Made by a program: the position numbers and the translations under genes. DNA of 51,470 bases, taken from NCBI GenBank assembly GCA_020725665.1, contig DYEO01000070.1, forward strand, positions 1 through 51,470, read 5' to 3'. Below are positions 32,427-40,737 of this stretch, in pieces. The stretch comes from Dethiobacter sp. GTDB lineage: Bacteria; Bacillota; Dethiobacteria; DTU022; UBA8154. Numbering within the stretch: the first letter of the stretch is position 1; every line of letters starts with the position of its first letter. The notes under the pieces are model-generated. The model searched no databases. It saw only the letters and a program-made list of their open reading frames with translations, and was not told where the DNA came from.

Positions 32427-32849
32427 TCAGGCATTAACAGATTCTTCCTGCCCTGCCACAAGGTCGGCAATACTTTCCCGGCTTAACTCGGCCAGCATAG
32501 TAGCCTGGGCCCGCCATAAAATGCGGTGCACCCGGCATACCGGTTTATTCGGACACTCGTACGACTCGGAGAGGCACATATTGATGGCCAGCCGCCCCTC
32601 CACCGCTGTGACAATGTCGGCGATGGTAATCTTGTCGGCCGCGACGGCCAGGCGCACCCCCCCCTGTGTGCCGCGTTGCGTGGTTATAAGCCCGGCGTGG
32701 GCCAAAAGCTGGATCGTTTTTTTTAAAAATACCTCCGGGATCCCCTGGTGCTGAGAGATAATCTTTGTGGACAGCAGTTTACTTTTTTCAGCTTTAGCAA
32801 GTTCTATTATGGTACGGATAGCGTATTCGGTCTGGCGCGTAATCTGCAT
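32427..32849 (-). CDS. Rrf2-family transcriptional regulator with Fe-S cysteines
   Basis: A 140-residue dimeric winged-helix regulator: QITRQTEYAIRTIIELA, then the recognition region LLSTKIISQHQGIPEVFLKKTIQLLAHAGLI and wing RGTQGGVRLA. Three conserved cysteines (MCLSESYECPNKPVCRVH) fit an iron-sulfur cluster that senses NO or redox state, as in NsrR/IscR/RsrR. I chose the ATG at 32849, 7 nt after AGAGG. The neighbouring hcp suggests an NsrR-like nitrosative-stress role, but IscR-type function is possible. Confidence 0.88.
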   Translation of the reverse strand: MQITRQTEYAIRTIIELAKAEKSKLLSTKIISQHQGIPEVFLKKTIQLLAHAGLITTQRGTQGGVRLAVAADKITIADIVTAVEGRLAINMCLSESYECPNKPVCRVHRILWRAQATMLAELSRESIADLVAGQEESVNA

Positions 32850-33285
32850 CACATTACCTCTTTCTTTATTTTTATAGAAACAAATAATATCATTTTTTAT
32901 ATATTATCAAATGGATTGCCAAGAAAACTATGATCAAAGTCCACATTATGCAGTTAAAATTTTCTCATCGTCAGGTGTTAAAACATCTTATTTTAATATG
33001 GACTAAAATCATCTTATTTATCATATTCTATACGCCTCAAAAAAATCCTTCTTTTTAAAAAAAAATTTATTAAATTTTTTTTCAAGATGGGGAAATATTT
33101 CTCAGAGTGGGAAAAAATGCCCAACACGGTGCTTGACGCAGCAGCGCCCTTGTAATACCATACTCTCAGATATACGCAAACATAAAAAGCCATATACCTC
33201 GCTTTGCAACAGCAGAAAATGACTCCCGTATGGAGGGAAAGAGTTCATTGGGGGAAAACTTAAGCAAAAAAGCAGGAGGGCATAA
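32850..33285. other. AT-rich divergent intergenic region between the Rrf2 gene and pgi
   Basis: About 435 bp with no gene. The left part (32860-33080) is strongly AT-rich with A- and T-tracts, including a long A/T run near 33040-33080. A pgi promoter candidate is TTGACG (33133-33138), 17 bp, TACCAT (33156-33161). Confidence 0.5.
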
Positions 33286-34599
33286 ATGAACGGTGAGATT
33301 GTTTTCGACTACCGTGAAACCGGCGATTTTGTGAAGGGGTATGAACTTGAAGCGCTGGAAACGCAGGTGCTCGCCGCCCACGAAATACTGCACCGTTACG
33401 AAGGGCCCGGACGGGAATATTTGGGCTGGTTGGATTGGCCCCTCCATTGCAGCCGTGACGATGTGGAAAAAATCCTGCGGGTCGCCGGGCAAATCAGGGA
33501 ACGGGCGGAAGTCTTTGTAGTAATCGGCATTGGCGGTTCGTACCTGGGAGCCCGCTCCGCCCTGGATCTTCTCGGGCACAGCTTTTACAACAACCTGCCG
33601 CGGGAAAGGCGCGGCGGACCGCAAATATACTTTGCCGGCTGCAACCTCAGCTCCAGATATCTAACTCAACTCTGGGAAATTATCGGACAAAAAGAGCTGG
33701 TGATTAACGTCGTCTCCAAATCAGGGGCCACTCTGGAGCCGGCTCTGGCTTTCCGCTTTTTCCGCACCATGCTGGAAAAACGCTATGGGAAAAGGGGTAC
33801 ACGGGAGCGCATCATCGCTACCACAGGGGAAAAAGGGGCACTGCGCAACCTTGCCCGCCAGGAAGGCTATGAAACTTTTCCCGTACCGGGCGACATCGGC
33901 GGCCGCTACTCCGTACTCACAGCGGTGGGGCTGCTGCCCGTGGCTGTAGCCGGCATCGATATTGCCGGGATCATGGCCGGAGCACGGCGCGGCTGCCGGC
34001 TGTACAGCGAAGAAAGGTCGGCAAATAATCCCGCCTATCGCTATGCCATGCTGCGCCAGATCTTATACCGCAAGGGAAAAGTTATCGAGCTGCTTGCCAG
34101 CTACGAACCTTCATTCCTGTTTTTTACGGAATGGTGGAAACAGCTCTTCGGAGAAAGCGAGGGCAAGGACCAAAAGGGAATCTTCCCCGCGGGGGTTAAC
34201 TTTACAACGGACCTGCATTCCATGGGCCAGTTCATCCAGGACGGCTACCGCAACCTCTTTGTTACCACCCTCTGGCTGGAAAAACCGGCGCTTGACCGGG
34301 AAATACCAGTGCTTACGGAGGATATGGACGGACTCAACTTTCTGGCCGGTAAGACCATGCACTATATCAACGGGAAGGCCTGTGCGGGCACAATAATGGC
34401 TCACAGTGCCGGAGGAGTCCCCAACCTGAAAATCACCATTCCGGAGATGACACCCCGCTTTTACGGCCAGCTGGTCTATTTCTTCGAAAAGGCGTGCGCT
34501 GTCAGTGGTTACCTGCTGGGTGTCAATCCTTTCGATCAGCCGGGAGTGGAAGCGTATAAAAAAAATATGTTCGACCTGCTCCGTCCCCCCCAAAAATGA
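33286..34599 (+). CDS. pgi: Glucose-6-phosphate isomerase
   Basis: Interconverts glucose-6-phosphate and fructose-6-phosphate in glycolysis/gluconeogenesis. The 437 residues match the short Gram-positive form. Visible motifs: VIGIGGSYLGARSALDLLG, the sugar-phosphate-binding VVSKSGATLEPALAFR, PGDIGGRYSVLTAVGLLP and GIFPAGVNFTTDLHSMGQFIQDG, with the catalytic Glu near the last block. AGGAGG lies 8 nt before the ATG. It is followed by a short-chain dehydrogenase gene 113 bp downstream. Confidence 0.95.
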   Translation: MNGEIVFDYRETGDFVKGYELEALETQVLAAHEILHRYEGPGREYLGWLDWPLHCSRDDVEKILRVAGQIRERAEVFVVIGIGGSYLGARSALDLLGHSFYNNLPRERRGGPQIYFAGCNLSSRYLTQLWEIIGQKELVINVVSKSGATLEPALAFRFFRTMLEKRYGKRGTRERIIATTGEKGALRNLARQEGYETFPVPGDIGGRYSVLTAVGLLPVAVAGIDIAGIMAGARRGCRLYSEERSANNPAYRYAMLRQILYRKGKVIELLASYEPSFLFFTEWWKQLFGESEGKDQKGIFPAGVNFTTDLHSMGQFIQDGYRNLFVTTLWLEKPALDREIPVLTEDMDGLNFLAGKTMHYINGKACAGTIMAHSAGGVPNLKITIPEMTPRFYGQLVYFFEKACAVSGYLLGVNPFDQPGVEAYKKNMFDLLRPPQK

Positions 34600-34712
34600 G
34601 GATTATGACCTCCGGGATCAGAACAGACGCGCAGCTGTATCTGTAAGCAAATATGTTTACTGGTATGATTGACTTTTGATATTGGACTCTTCAAAACAAG
34701 GGGGAGATTTTT

Positions 34713-35477
34713 TTGCAAGGCAACAGTTACGGCCTGGCAGGAAAAGTGGCGGTGGTAACAGGCGGCAGCCGGGGGATCGGGCTGGCACTGGCCGAAGCAT
34801 ATCTGCGGCAGGGAGCGCGGGTGGTTATTTGCGGCCGCAAGCAGGAGACCCTGGAGGCGGCGCGGCAGGCTTTGGCGGGAGGGGACAACCTTTTAACATT
34901 ACAGGCCCATATTGCCAAAGAAGCGGATGTTGACGGCCTTTTCCAGGCTGCCCTGGCTAAATTCGGCCGGGTGGATGTCCTGATCAATAACGTGGGGATG
35001 AACCTGCTTACTCCTGCGGTAGTGGATACGGAGCCGGCCCTCTGGCAGAAAATCATCGACTCCAACCTGACGGGAACCTATCTTTGTTGCCGTAAAGCCG
35101 GGCAAATCATGCGCGAGCAAAAGAAGGGTAAGATCATAAGTATCTCTTCAATAGCAGCGCGCAGAGCCGCCCCCGGCATGGGAATCTACGGCGTGGCCAA
35201 GGCGGGAATTGAAATGCTGACCAGTGTTTTGGCCGCAGAACTGGCCGCATACGGCATCCAGGTCAATGCCGTGGCGCCGTGCATGGTAAAAACAGATTTC
35301 AGCAAGCCCTTCTGGTCTGATCTTGAAAGATGCCGCCAGGTGGAGGCGGGTATCCCCATGGGTAGAATTGCCGAGCCGTCCGATGTGGTGCCAACAGTTT
35401 TATTTCTTTCATCGGATGATGCCCGTTTCATTACCGGGCAGGTAATAATCGTCGACGGCGGAGCCACCATCATCTAG
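34713..35477 (+). CDS. Short-chain dehydrogenase/reductase
   Basis: A 254-residue classical SDR: cofactor loop VTGGSRGIGLALAEAY, NNVG motif in VLINNVGMN, catalytic Ser-Tyr-Lys in ISISSIAARRAAPGMGIYGVAKAG, and the family C-terminus FITGQVIIVDGG. ICGRK after beta-2 suggests an NADP(H)-preferring arginine. The start is TTG with GGGGGAG 7 nt upstream. The substrate is unknown; a 3-oxoacyl reductase or gluconate/sugar dehydrogenase is possible. Its stop overlaps the convergent hypA stop by 4 bp. Confidence 0.88.
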   Translation: MQGNSYGLAGKVAVVTGGSRGIGLALAEAYLRQGARVVICGRKQETLEAARQALAGGDNLLTLQAHIAKEADVDGLFQAALAKFGRVDVLINNVGMNLLTPAVVDTEPALWQKIIDSNLTGTYLCCRKAGQIMREQKKGKIISISSIAARRAAPGMGIYGVAKAGIEMLTSVLAAELAAYGIQVNAVAPCMVKTDFSKPFWSDLERCRQVEAGIPMGRIAEPSDVVPTVLFLSSDDARFITGQVIIVDGGATII

Positions 35478-35842
35478 GGAAGCAGCTTTACCCCTTTGAT
35501 CAGGCACTCTTTACCCCGCAAGATCTCCACTTCCCCAGCGCAGGCGGGACAACTAAAGGAAGGCAGCGGTTCAAAACACCCCTGCGGGGGAAGCTCAAGG
35601 GAGCTTTCCTTACCGCAGCGCCTGCAGCGAACCGCCCCTTCCCCCTCCTCCACAACCAGTTTTGAACCCTCCAGAATCGTCCCCCGGGACAGGACCCGGT
35701 AAGCATACTGCACCTGGGCCGGATTCAGAAATGTAAGCCTGCCGATTAATAACTCCACTTCCAACACTCTTGTGGCGTTGTGTTCAGCCGCTGCCTGCAT
35801 GACCGTGCTGACAATGCGGGATGTAATACCGAACTCGTGCAT
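35474..35842 (-). CDS. hypA: Nickel metallochaperone HypA
   Basis: A 122-residue hydrogenase/urease nickel-insertion protein. The N-terminal MHE (MHEFGIT) supplies the nickel ligands, and the zinc ribbon is CRRCGKE ... CPACAGE. The family feature VEVELLIGRLTFLNP follows strand order. It overlaps hypB by one base, so it is translationally coupled. No hydrogenase structural gene is in the window; the upstream partners are moaD and aor. Confidence 0.93.
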   Translation of the reverse strand: MHEFGITSRIVSTVMQAAAEHNATRVLEVELLIGRLTFLNPAQVQYAYRVLSRGTILEGSKLVVEEGEGAVRCRRCGKESSLELPPQGCFEPLPSFSCPACAGEVEILRGKECLIKGVKLLP

Positions 35843-36516
35843 TATTGTACCGGCACCAGGGCCGCCGCAAGCTCCCCGATGCCCTTTTGCTCCTTGCAGC
35901 TTACGGGAAAGACACGGGTAGCGGGCCGGATCGCCATGATATCCCTGACCAGTGCGGTTAGATCAACATCCATTACAGGGGCGAGGTCAATCTTGTTGAC
36001 GGCCACGTACTCCATCTCCATGAAAACAGTCGGATGTTTCAGTGCCACGTACGGTCCCTCCGTGACGCTGATCACAAGCAGGCGGCGGTGCGCGCCCAGG
36101 GGAAAATCCACAGGGCAGATCAGGTTGCCCACGTTTTCCACCAGGATAAGGTCTGTCTGTTCCAGGTCAAGCCGCTCCAGTACCCCCTTGAGCGTTGCAG
36201 CATCCAGGTGGCACTCCTTACCCGTATTGATCTGCAGGGCATCCACCCCGCATGCCAGGATGCGCTCCTGGTCGATGGTGGTAGCCAGATCCCCGTTGAT
36301 CACAGTGATACTGTAATCATTTTTAAGCCTGTGCACAAGCTGCTGGATGAGGGATGTTTTCCCCGTGCCCACCGAGCCCATGAACTCGATCATCTTCACG
36401 CCGAACCGGTCGAGTCTGCGGCGGTTTGCCGCGGCAAGGGTCCAGTGATCCTGCAGCAGGTCCTGCTTCAGTTCAATTTCTTTAAAATTCCCCCGGCCGT
36501 CAATAAACGTTCCCAT
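35842..36516 (-). CDS. hypB: Hydrogenase nickel incorporation GTPase HypB
   Basis: A 224-residue GTPase that, with HypA, delivers nickel to hydrogenase. G1 is EFMGSVGTGKTSL, the metal-site Cys/His lie in GKECHLDA, ENVGNLICPVDFPLG is the HypB signature, and G4 is VNKIDLA. The N-terminal CxxCGC nickel-binding motif and His-rich stretch of enterobacterial HypB are absent, as in many anaerobes. It starts 21 bp after the MoaD-like gene, so it belongs to the aor transcript. Confidence 0.94.
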   Translation of the reverse strand: MGTFIDGRGNFKEIELKQDLLQDHWTLAAANRRRLDRFGVKMIEFMGSVGTGKTSLIQQLVHRLKNDYSITVINGDLATTIDQERILACGVDALQINTGKECHLDAATLKGVLERLDLEQTDLILVENVGNLICPVDFPLGAHRRLLVISVTEGPYVALKHPTVFMEMEYVAVNKIDLAPVMDVDLTALVRDIMAIRPATRVFPVSCKEQKGIGELAAALVPVQ

Positions 36517-36537
36517 AATGCCCTCCCGCCTAACTTT

Positions 36538-36828
36538 TTATCCCCCGGCGACAGGTGGCATAATATGAATAACCTGACCGTTTTCCAGCGGTGTGCTAAA
36601 AGCATTAAGCAATTTAAAATTTCGCCCATTCACAAGGATCTTGTAGTATGCCGCCAGGCTTTCACCGCTGTGATCCATTACCTGATTGCGCATCTCTGCA
36701 CCGTATATGGAAAATATTTGTTCCAGGAGATCCCTTATAACAGAGCCGTCTTCCATTTCCAAATATAGGCTGTTGGTTCCGGCAATTTTTATAAGATGGC
36801 CCATTAATTTTACCGTCACCAGAATCAT
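36538..36828 (-). CDS. MoaD/ThiS-family sulfur carrier of the AOR operon
   Basis: A 96-residue ubiquitin-fold protein ending in the diagnostic MPPVAGG, whose terminal Gly-Gly is adenylated and thiocarboxylated. It overlaps the end of aor (36825) by 4 bp. Its likely job is to carry sulfur for tungstopterin synthesis dedicated to the adjacent enzyme; MoaD-like genes next to aor are common. Confidence 0.92.
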   Translation of the reverse strand: MILVTVKLMGHLIKIAGTNSLYLEMEDGSVIRDLLEQIFSIYGAEMRNQVMDHSGESLAAYYKILVNGRNFKLLNAFSTPLENGQVIHIMPPVAGG

Positions 36829-38693
36829 TTTCCCAGCTCAGCCGCGACGAAATCCAGGCCCAACTCCATTAATCGCTCCCTGCGGGGAACCCCGTTGTCA
36901 TCCCAACCCTCCAATTGGTAATACTCCCTTTTCATTTTATCCAATTCCACCACCTTACCTTTGGCAGGACCTTCCGGTGCTGGTTCGTTCAGTAGACGCT
37001 GAGGCAGTGTATCGTCGGAGGAAGTTACACCGAATTTCAAATTATTCAGCGCCCTCTGCAAGTTCCACACCCGGGCAGCCGACTGCATTACATCTTCGGA
37101 TGTAAAAGGGATCCCGGTAATGGTGGTATGAAGCCGGGCTAACTGGCTAGGCGAGATCGTATTGCAGAGAACGATAAATTTGCAGGTACCGTTCATATCA
37201 GTAAACGTGGAGACCCGTTGCATCTGCACCACAACGTTGGCCTTGTCATCGGGAACTATCGGGTCCGGAGTACCGCCCAGACCAAGTTCTTCTGAACCGA
37301 AATTAAAGAGGGTGTAGGCTGGAGACCAGGGACGCAGGTGATCCCCGCCACGACTGGCCACAGAATGTCCAAGCCCCGAATCCTGGGCGGCCCGCGGTTC
37401 TGTGGCCGTTAGCTCGAGGCCCTTAACATGCATGGCGTATTTGTCCGCCTGACGGCCGATACGGGCAGCAGCCCTTTTCACCCCTTCGGCAAGGATATCC
37501 CCCAGTCCCTTGCGCATGGCGATATCTTCCAGTAACTGATTCATGGCTTCATGGTTGCCAAAGGTCAACTCCAGACCATTGCACTCCTCTTTGCTGAGAA
37601 TGCCTTCCTCGTAAAGCTCCATGGCAAAAGAAATAAGGGTGCCTGTTGAAATGGTATCCAGTCCATAACGGTTGGCGTTCATGTTGGCCATGGCAATAGC
37701 TTCCAAATTATCCACACCACAGCGGGAGCCAAAAGCATTAACCGTTTCATATTCCGGCCCTTCACTCTCCACCCCGGCATAATTTCCTTCCTTGACCATA
37801 GTATAGCGTGTACATTTTATATTGCAGGAATAACAACCTCTTGTTTTAACCAGGATGGTTTCCGCCATGGTTTCGCCGCTGATTTTTTCCGCTCCCTCAA
37901 AAACACCGCTGCGGAAATTTCGTGTGGGAAAAGCACCAAAAGCGCTCATCCCATTCACCAGCGAGGCCGTGCCGAAATCGGGCAGTAATGTGGCTGTTGC
38001 GGGATGAGCCATTAAAGTTTTATTGGCATCACGCAGCGCTTCAATAAATCCTTCTTTATCAGCTACCCTGACATCAGATGTGCCGCAAACGGCAATCGCC
38101 TTAAGCTGCTTTGAACCCATGACGGCGCCCGCCCCGCCTCGTCCACCGGCACGGTAACGGTCGCTCATGATACAGGCAAAACGGACCAGGTTCTCGCCGG
38201 CAGGCCCGATCCCCAACACTCTTGCCCCTTTATGTTTCTCCTCCAGTTGATCGACCGTCTTAAAGAAATCCAATCCCCACAGGTCATCTGCGGGAAGCAG
38301 TTCAACTTTATCGTTTTCAATATATAAATAGACGGGTTTGGGAGAACGACCCCGCAAAATCAGATAATCATAACCGGCAAACTTCAGTTCCGGTCCCCAG
38401 TAACCTCCACCGCGGCCCTCACCGTAAATCCCTGTTGCCGGTGATTTAAAACCGACATACCAACTGTTCCCGGTAGGAGCCAGCGTTCCGGTCATTGGTC
38501 CGGTGGATATGATCAGGATATTCTCCGGGGCCAACGGGTCCACTTCGGCAGGGAGCTGATCCCAGAGTATTTTCGCGTTAAAACCTCCCCCTCCCACGTA
38601 TTTCACTGTCATCTCCTTGTCCAATGGTAATACTTTCACCGTTCCGTTTTGAAGGTCAATATCCAAGTACTTACCAGTATAGCCGCCTTGCAC
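36825..38693 (-). CDS. aor: Tungsten-dependent aldehyde:ferredoxin oxidoreductase
   Basis: A 622-residue cytoplasmic enzyme that oxidises aldehydes to carboxylic acids with reduction of ferredoxin (and can run in reverse). The N-terminal domain has GGGGFNAKILWDQLP and TGPMTGTLAPTGNSWYVGFKSP; RYRAGGRGGAGAVMGSK is a conserved pterin contact. The [4Fe-4S] ligands are in RGCYSCNIKC and the later GTCKFIVLC. The start is GTG after AAAGGAGTG. It is preceded by its dicluster ferredoxin partner (81-bp gap) and overlaps the MoaD-like gene. Confidence 0.95.
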   Translation of the reverse strand: MQGGYTGKYLDIDLQNGTVKVLPLDKEMTVKYVGGGGFNAKILWDQLPAEVDPLAPENILIISTGPMTGTLAPTGNSWYVGFKSPATGIYGEGRGGGYWGPELKFAGYDYLILRGRSPKPVYLYIENDKVELLPADDLWGLDFFKTVDQLEEKHKGARVLGIGPAGENLVRFACIMSDRYRAGGRGGAGAVMGSKQLKAIAVCGTSDVRVADKEGFIEALRDANKTLMAHPATATLLPDFGTASLVNGMSAFGAFPTRNFRSGVFEGAEKISGETMAETILVKTRGCYSCNIKCTRYTMVKEGNYAGVESEGPEYETVNAFGSRCGVDNLEAIAMANMNANRYGLDTISTGTLISFAMELYEEGILSKEECNGLELTFGNHEAMNQLLEDIAMRKGLGDILAEGVKRAAARIGRQADKYAMHVKGLELTATEPRAAQDSGLGHSVASRGGDHLRPWSPAYTLFNFGSEELGLGGTPDPIVPDDKANVVVQMQRVSTFTDMNGTCKFIVLCNTISPSQLARLHTTITGIPFTSEDVMQSAARVWNLQRALNNLKFGVTSSDDTLPQRLLNEPAPEGPAKGKVVELDKMKREYYQLEGWDDNGVPRRERLMELGLDFVAAELGK

Positions 38694-38774
38694 TTTTGAA
38701 CACTCCTTTCTAAACAGATTAAAAGTTCTTTCATTCCCGGCATGTCCGGTCCATCTTCGCTGCCTCGTCTTTCG

Positions 38775-39176
38775 TTATCCCTCAAGTAACAGGGCTTCAT
38801 TAGGACAGTATTCTTTACAAGGAAGCCCCTCACAGAGTTCACACTTTATGGCGATATTATCAGAGGGAGAAATGAAAATTGCATCATACGGGCAGACATC
38901 CAGGCAATCACCACAACCAATACATTTCTCTTTACTAACCTTCCAGATTCCTGTTTCATCTTCCCGAACAATCGCATTCTCCGGGCAGCTTGATGCACAG
39001 GGAGCGTCATCACACTGGAAACAAATATGTGGAAGATCTAACGCATTGTAACCACTTTCCACTTTAATTCTGGCACGCCTGGGGTTAAATACGTCTTCCA
39101 AATATAGGGAACAAGCCAGTTCGCAAATACGGCACCCCACACATTTCTCCTTTACAGCAACCAGTTTTTTAGCCAT
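38775..39176 (-). CDS. 4Fe-4S dicluster ferredoxin-like electron-transfer subunit (AOR partner)
   Basis: A 133-residue protein with up to four cluster motifs: CVGCRICELACS, CFQCDDAPCASSCP, CIGCGDCLDVCP and CELCEGLPCKEYCP. This is the HycB/AorB-like pattern of polyferredoxin subunits that shuttle electrons to or from an oxidoreductase. It lies directly upstream of aor. The only strong Shine-Dalgarno (AAGGAGGTG, 39224-39232) is about 48 nt before the ATG and separated from it by an 11-bp inverted repeat. Confidence 0.92.
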   Translation of the reverse strand: MAKKLVAVKEKCVGCRICELACSLYLEDVFNPRRARIKVESGYNALDLPHICFQCDDAPCASSCPENAIVREDETGIWKVSKEKCIGCGDCLDVCPYDAIFISPSDNIAIKCELCEGLPCKEYCPNEALLLEG

Positions 39177-39471
39177 CTTATTCCCCGGTAAATGTTTTAC
39201 TTGACAGTCATGTTACCGGGGAACACCTCCTTCCTATTAAGATAATCTGCATAACCATATTGAGCTTGAACTTAAAATGTACCTTCCCCATCAACTGCAA
39301 AGTGTGTCTACTGACGGCTGTTATGTTTCTCCAAATTACTTGTAACCTCCTCTCACACATTACAGGATTAAAATAAGGGGAAAAGATACTGTTTGCCAGA
39401 TTAAATACATTCTGTCAACCTGCGTAAGAAATAGAAATATATTGTATATTGTATAATTTATATACTGCAAA
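39177..39471. promoter_or_regulatory. Leader of the ferredoxin-aor operon, with a hairpin between Shine-Dalgarno and start codon
   Basis: About 295 bp without a gene. Next to the ferredoxin start, TTCCCCGGTAA (39181-39191) and TTACCGGGGAA (39213-39223) form a perfect 11-bp inverted repeat with a 21-nt loop. On the minus strand it falls between AAGGAGGTG and TAAG-ATG. The loop encodes ATG ACT GTC AAG TAA, a four-codon frame after the same Shine-Dalgarno. A second orphan site, GAGAGGAGG, occurs near 39345-39354. Confidence 0.6.
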
Positions 39472-40647
39472 TTACATGTAAGAAGAAATAGTTTTAAAGT
39501 CCAATCTTTGTTCCCGCTCACTGTTAAGGCGTGTGTAAAGCTCTTTAAGGTTTTTTGTACGGATCGGCTGCTTGCTCTTCTCCGAGATTTTGATTGCCCC
39601 GGTGGGACAGCAAGGCATACATACCCCGCAACCGATACACCAATCCGGATCCACCTTTGCTCTTCCATTTTCCACTGTCACCGCATTAACGGGGCAGATA
39701 TCCACGCAGCCGGCACAGCCGCAGCACTCTCCCGCCGGCGTCTCCCGTATAAAGTAAGTAGCCATGAGCATATCGCGGGGTACAAGCCGCCTGCGAATAG
39801 CCCCCACGTTCCAGCAGGCACAGCCGCAGCAGTTGCAGATGTGCTTGATTCCCTCTTCCGTATTGTCCGTAAAATGAACGAGTCCTTGCGTAGCGGCTTT
39901 TCTGATTGCCGCCAGGGCTTCCTCCCTGCTGATCTCCCGGCCCAGCCCGCCCCTAATCACACTTTCCGCCAACTCGTCCATCTTGATGCATACATCGGTG
40001 GAATGGCCGCAGCTCTCCCCTTTTTTAATCTCGTAGATTACGCGGCAGGTACAGTGCACCAGAGCAAACTTATCGGCTTTTTGGATAACCCGTTCGATCG
40101 TTTCCGTGGGATAGACATTCTGCCACTGGGGGTCCACGGAGGCGCTCAGGGGAATATAACGCCATGCCTTGGTCTTATGCGCATCGCTCACATAAAGGCT
40201 CATGCGCGCCTTCCTGTAAGCGTGATCGCCCTCCAGCTCGGCCAGCCGGTGCGTGAGTTCATTCTTCTGCCCTTTCCAGTAAAAGACCTGGCTGAAGCCG
40301 TAGCCGTTTTTGATCAGGGCGTAACCTTTTTCACCCCCTGCGACTTTCCCCGCAAAAATAAGCCCCCGCTCCACTATTCCGTCCAGGATCGTCTCCAGTT
40401 GCTTTGGGGGTAATGCACTTGCGGCGGCAATCTCGTGCAGTGGCACATAATCCAGTGGTACTGGACGGACGGGCACAGCTTTGAGTGCTTCCGCCTCCTC
40501 CGCACTGAAGATTTCCCGCAGTACGTTCTGCAGGGCACCGTTTTCCGGCACGTAGTCCAGCCACATATAGGTGCTGCCGCACCACCTTTCGGCCAGTTCG
40601 GTATAAATATCCCTGCTATCTCCAGCATTACTCTCCCTGTTACTCAT
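39472..40647 (-). CDS. Winged-helix and 4Fe-4S ferredoxin fusion protein
   Basis: About 391 residues. The N-terminal third contains a winged-helix-like segment (about 60-125: VPLHEIAAASALPPKQLETILDGIVERGLI). The middle has clustered cysteines (VHCTCRVIYEIKKGESCGH, then HICNCCGCACWN), and the C-terminus is a two-cluster ferredoxin (CCGCAGCVDICP, CIGCGVCMPCCPTGAI). I chose the ATG at 40647 with GGGAGGAG upstream over an ATG 12 codons earlier. Proteins of this layout occur in anaerobes, but their electron partners are not established. It may serve AOR or the Flx/Hdr complex. Confidence 0.8.
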   Translation of the reverse strand: MSNRESNAGDSRDIYTELAERWCGSTYMWLDYVPENGALQNVLREIFSAEEAEALKAVPVRPVPLDYVPLHEIAAASALPPKQLETILDGIVERGLIFAGKVAGGEKGYALIKNGYGFSQVFYWKGQKNELTHRLAELEGDHAYRKARMSLYVSDAHKTKAWRYIPLSASVDPQWQNVYPTETIERVIQKADKFALVHCTCRVIYEIKKGESCGHSTDVCIKMDELAESVIRGGLGREISREEALAAIRKAATQGLVHFTDNTEEGIKHICNCCGCACWNVGAIRRRLVPRDMLMATYFIRETPAGECCGCAGCVDICPVNAVTVENGRAKVDPDWCIGCGVCMPCCPTGAIKISEKSKQPIRTKNLKELYTRLNSEREQRLDFKTISSYM

Positions 40648-40737
40648 CTCTATCTCCTCCCTTAGTAAAACCGCAGCCGGCATTAATAATCCTCTTTAAA
40701 CATGGGTTTTAATGGAGCTTAGGAGCTTATATGAAGC

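Noticed and set aside
36034..36768. Plus-strand frame of 244 codons opposite hypB and moaD
   Set aside because: It is a shadow frame; the minus-strand hypB and MoaD motifs are unambiguous.
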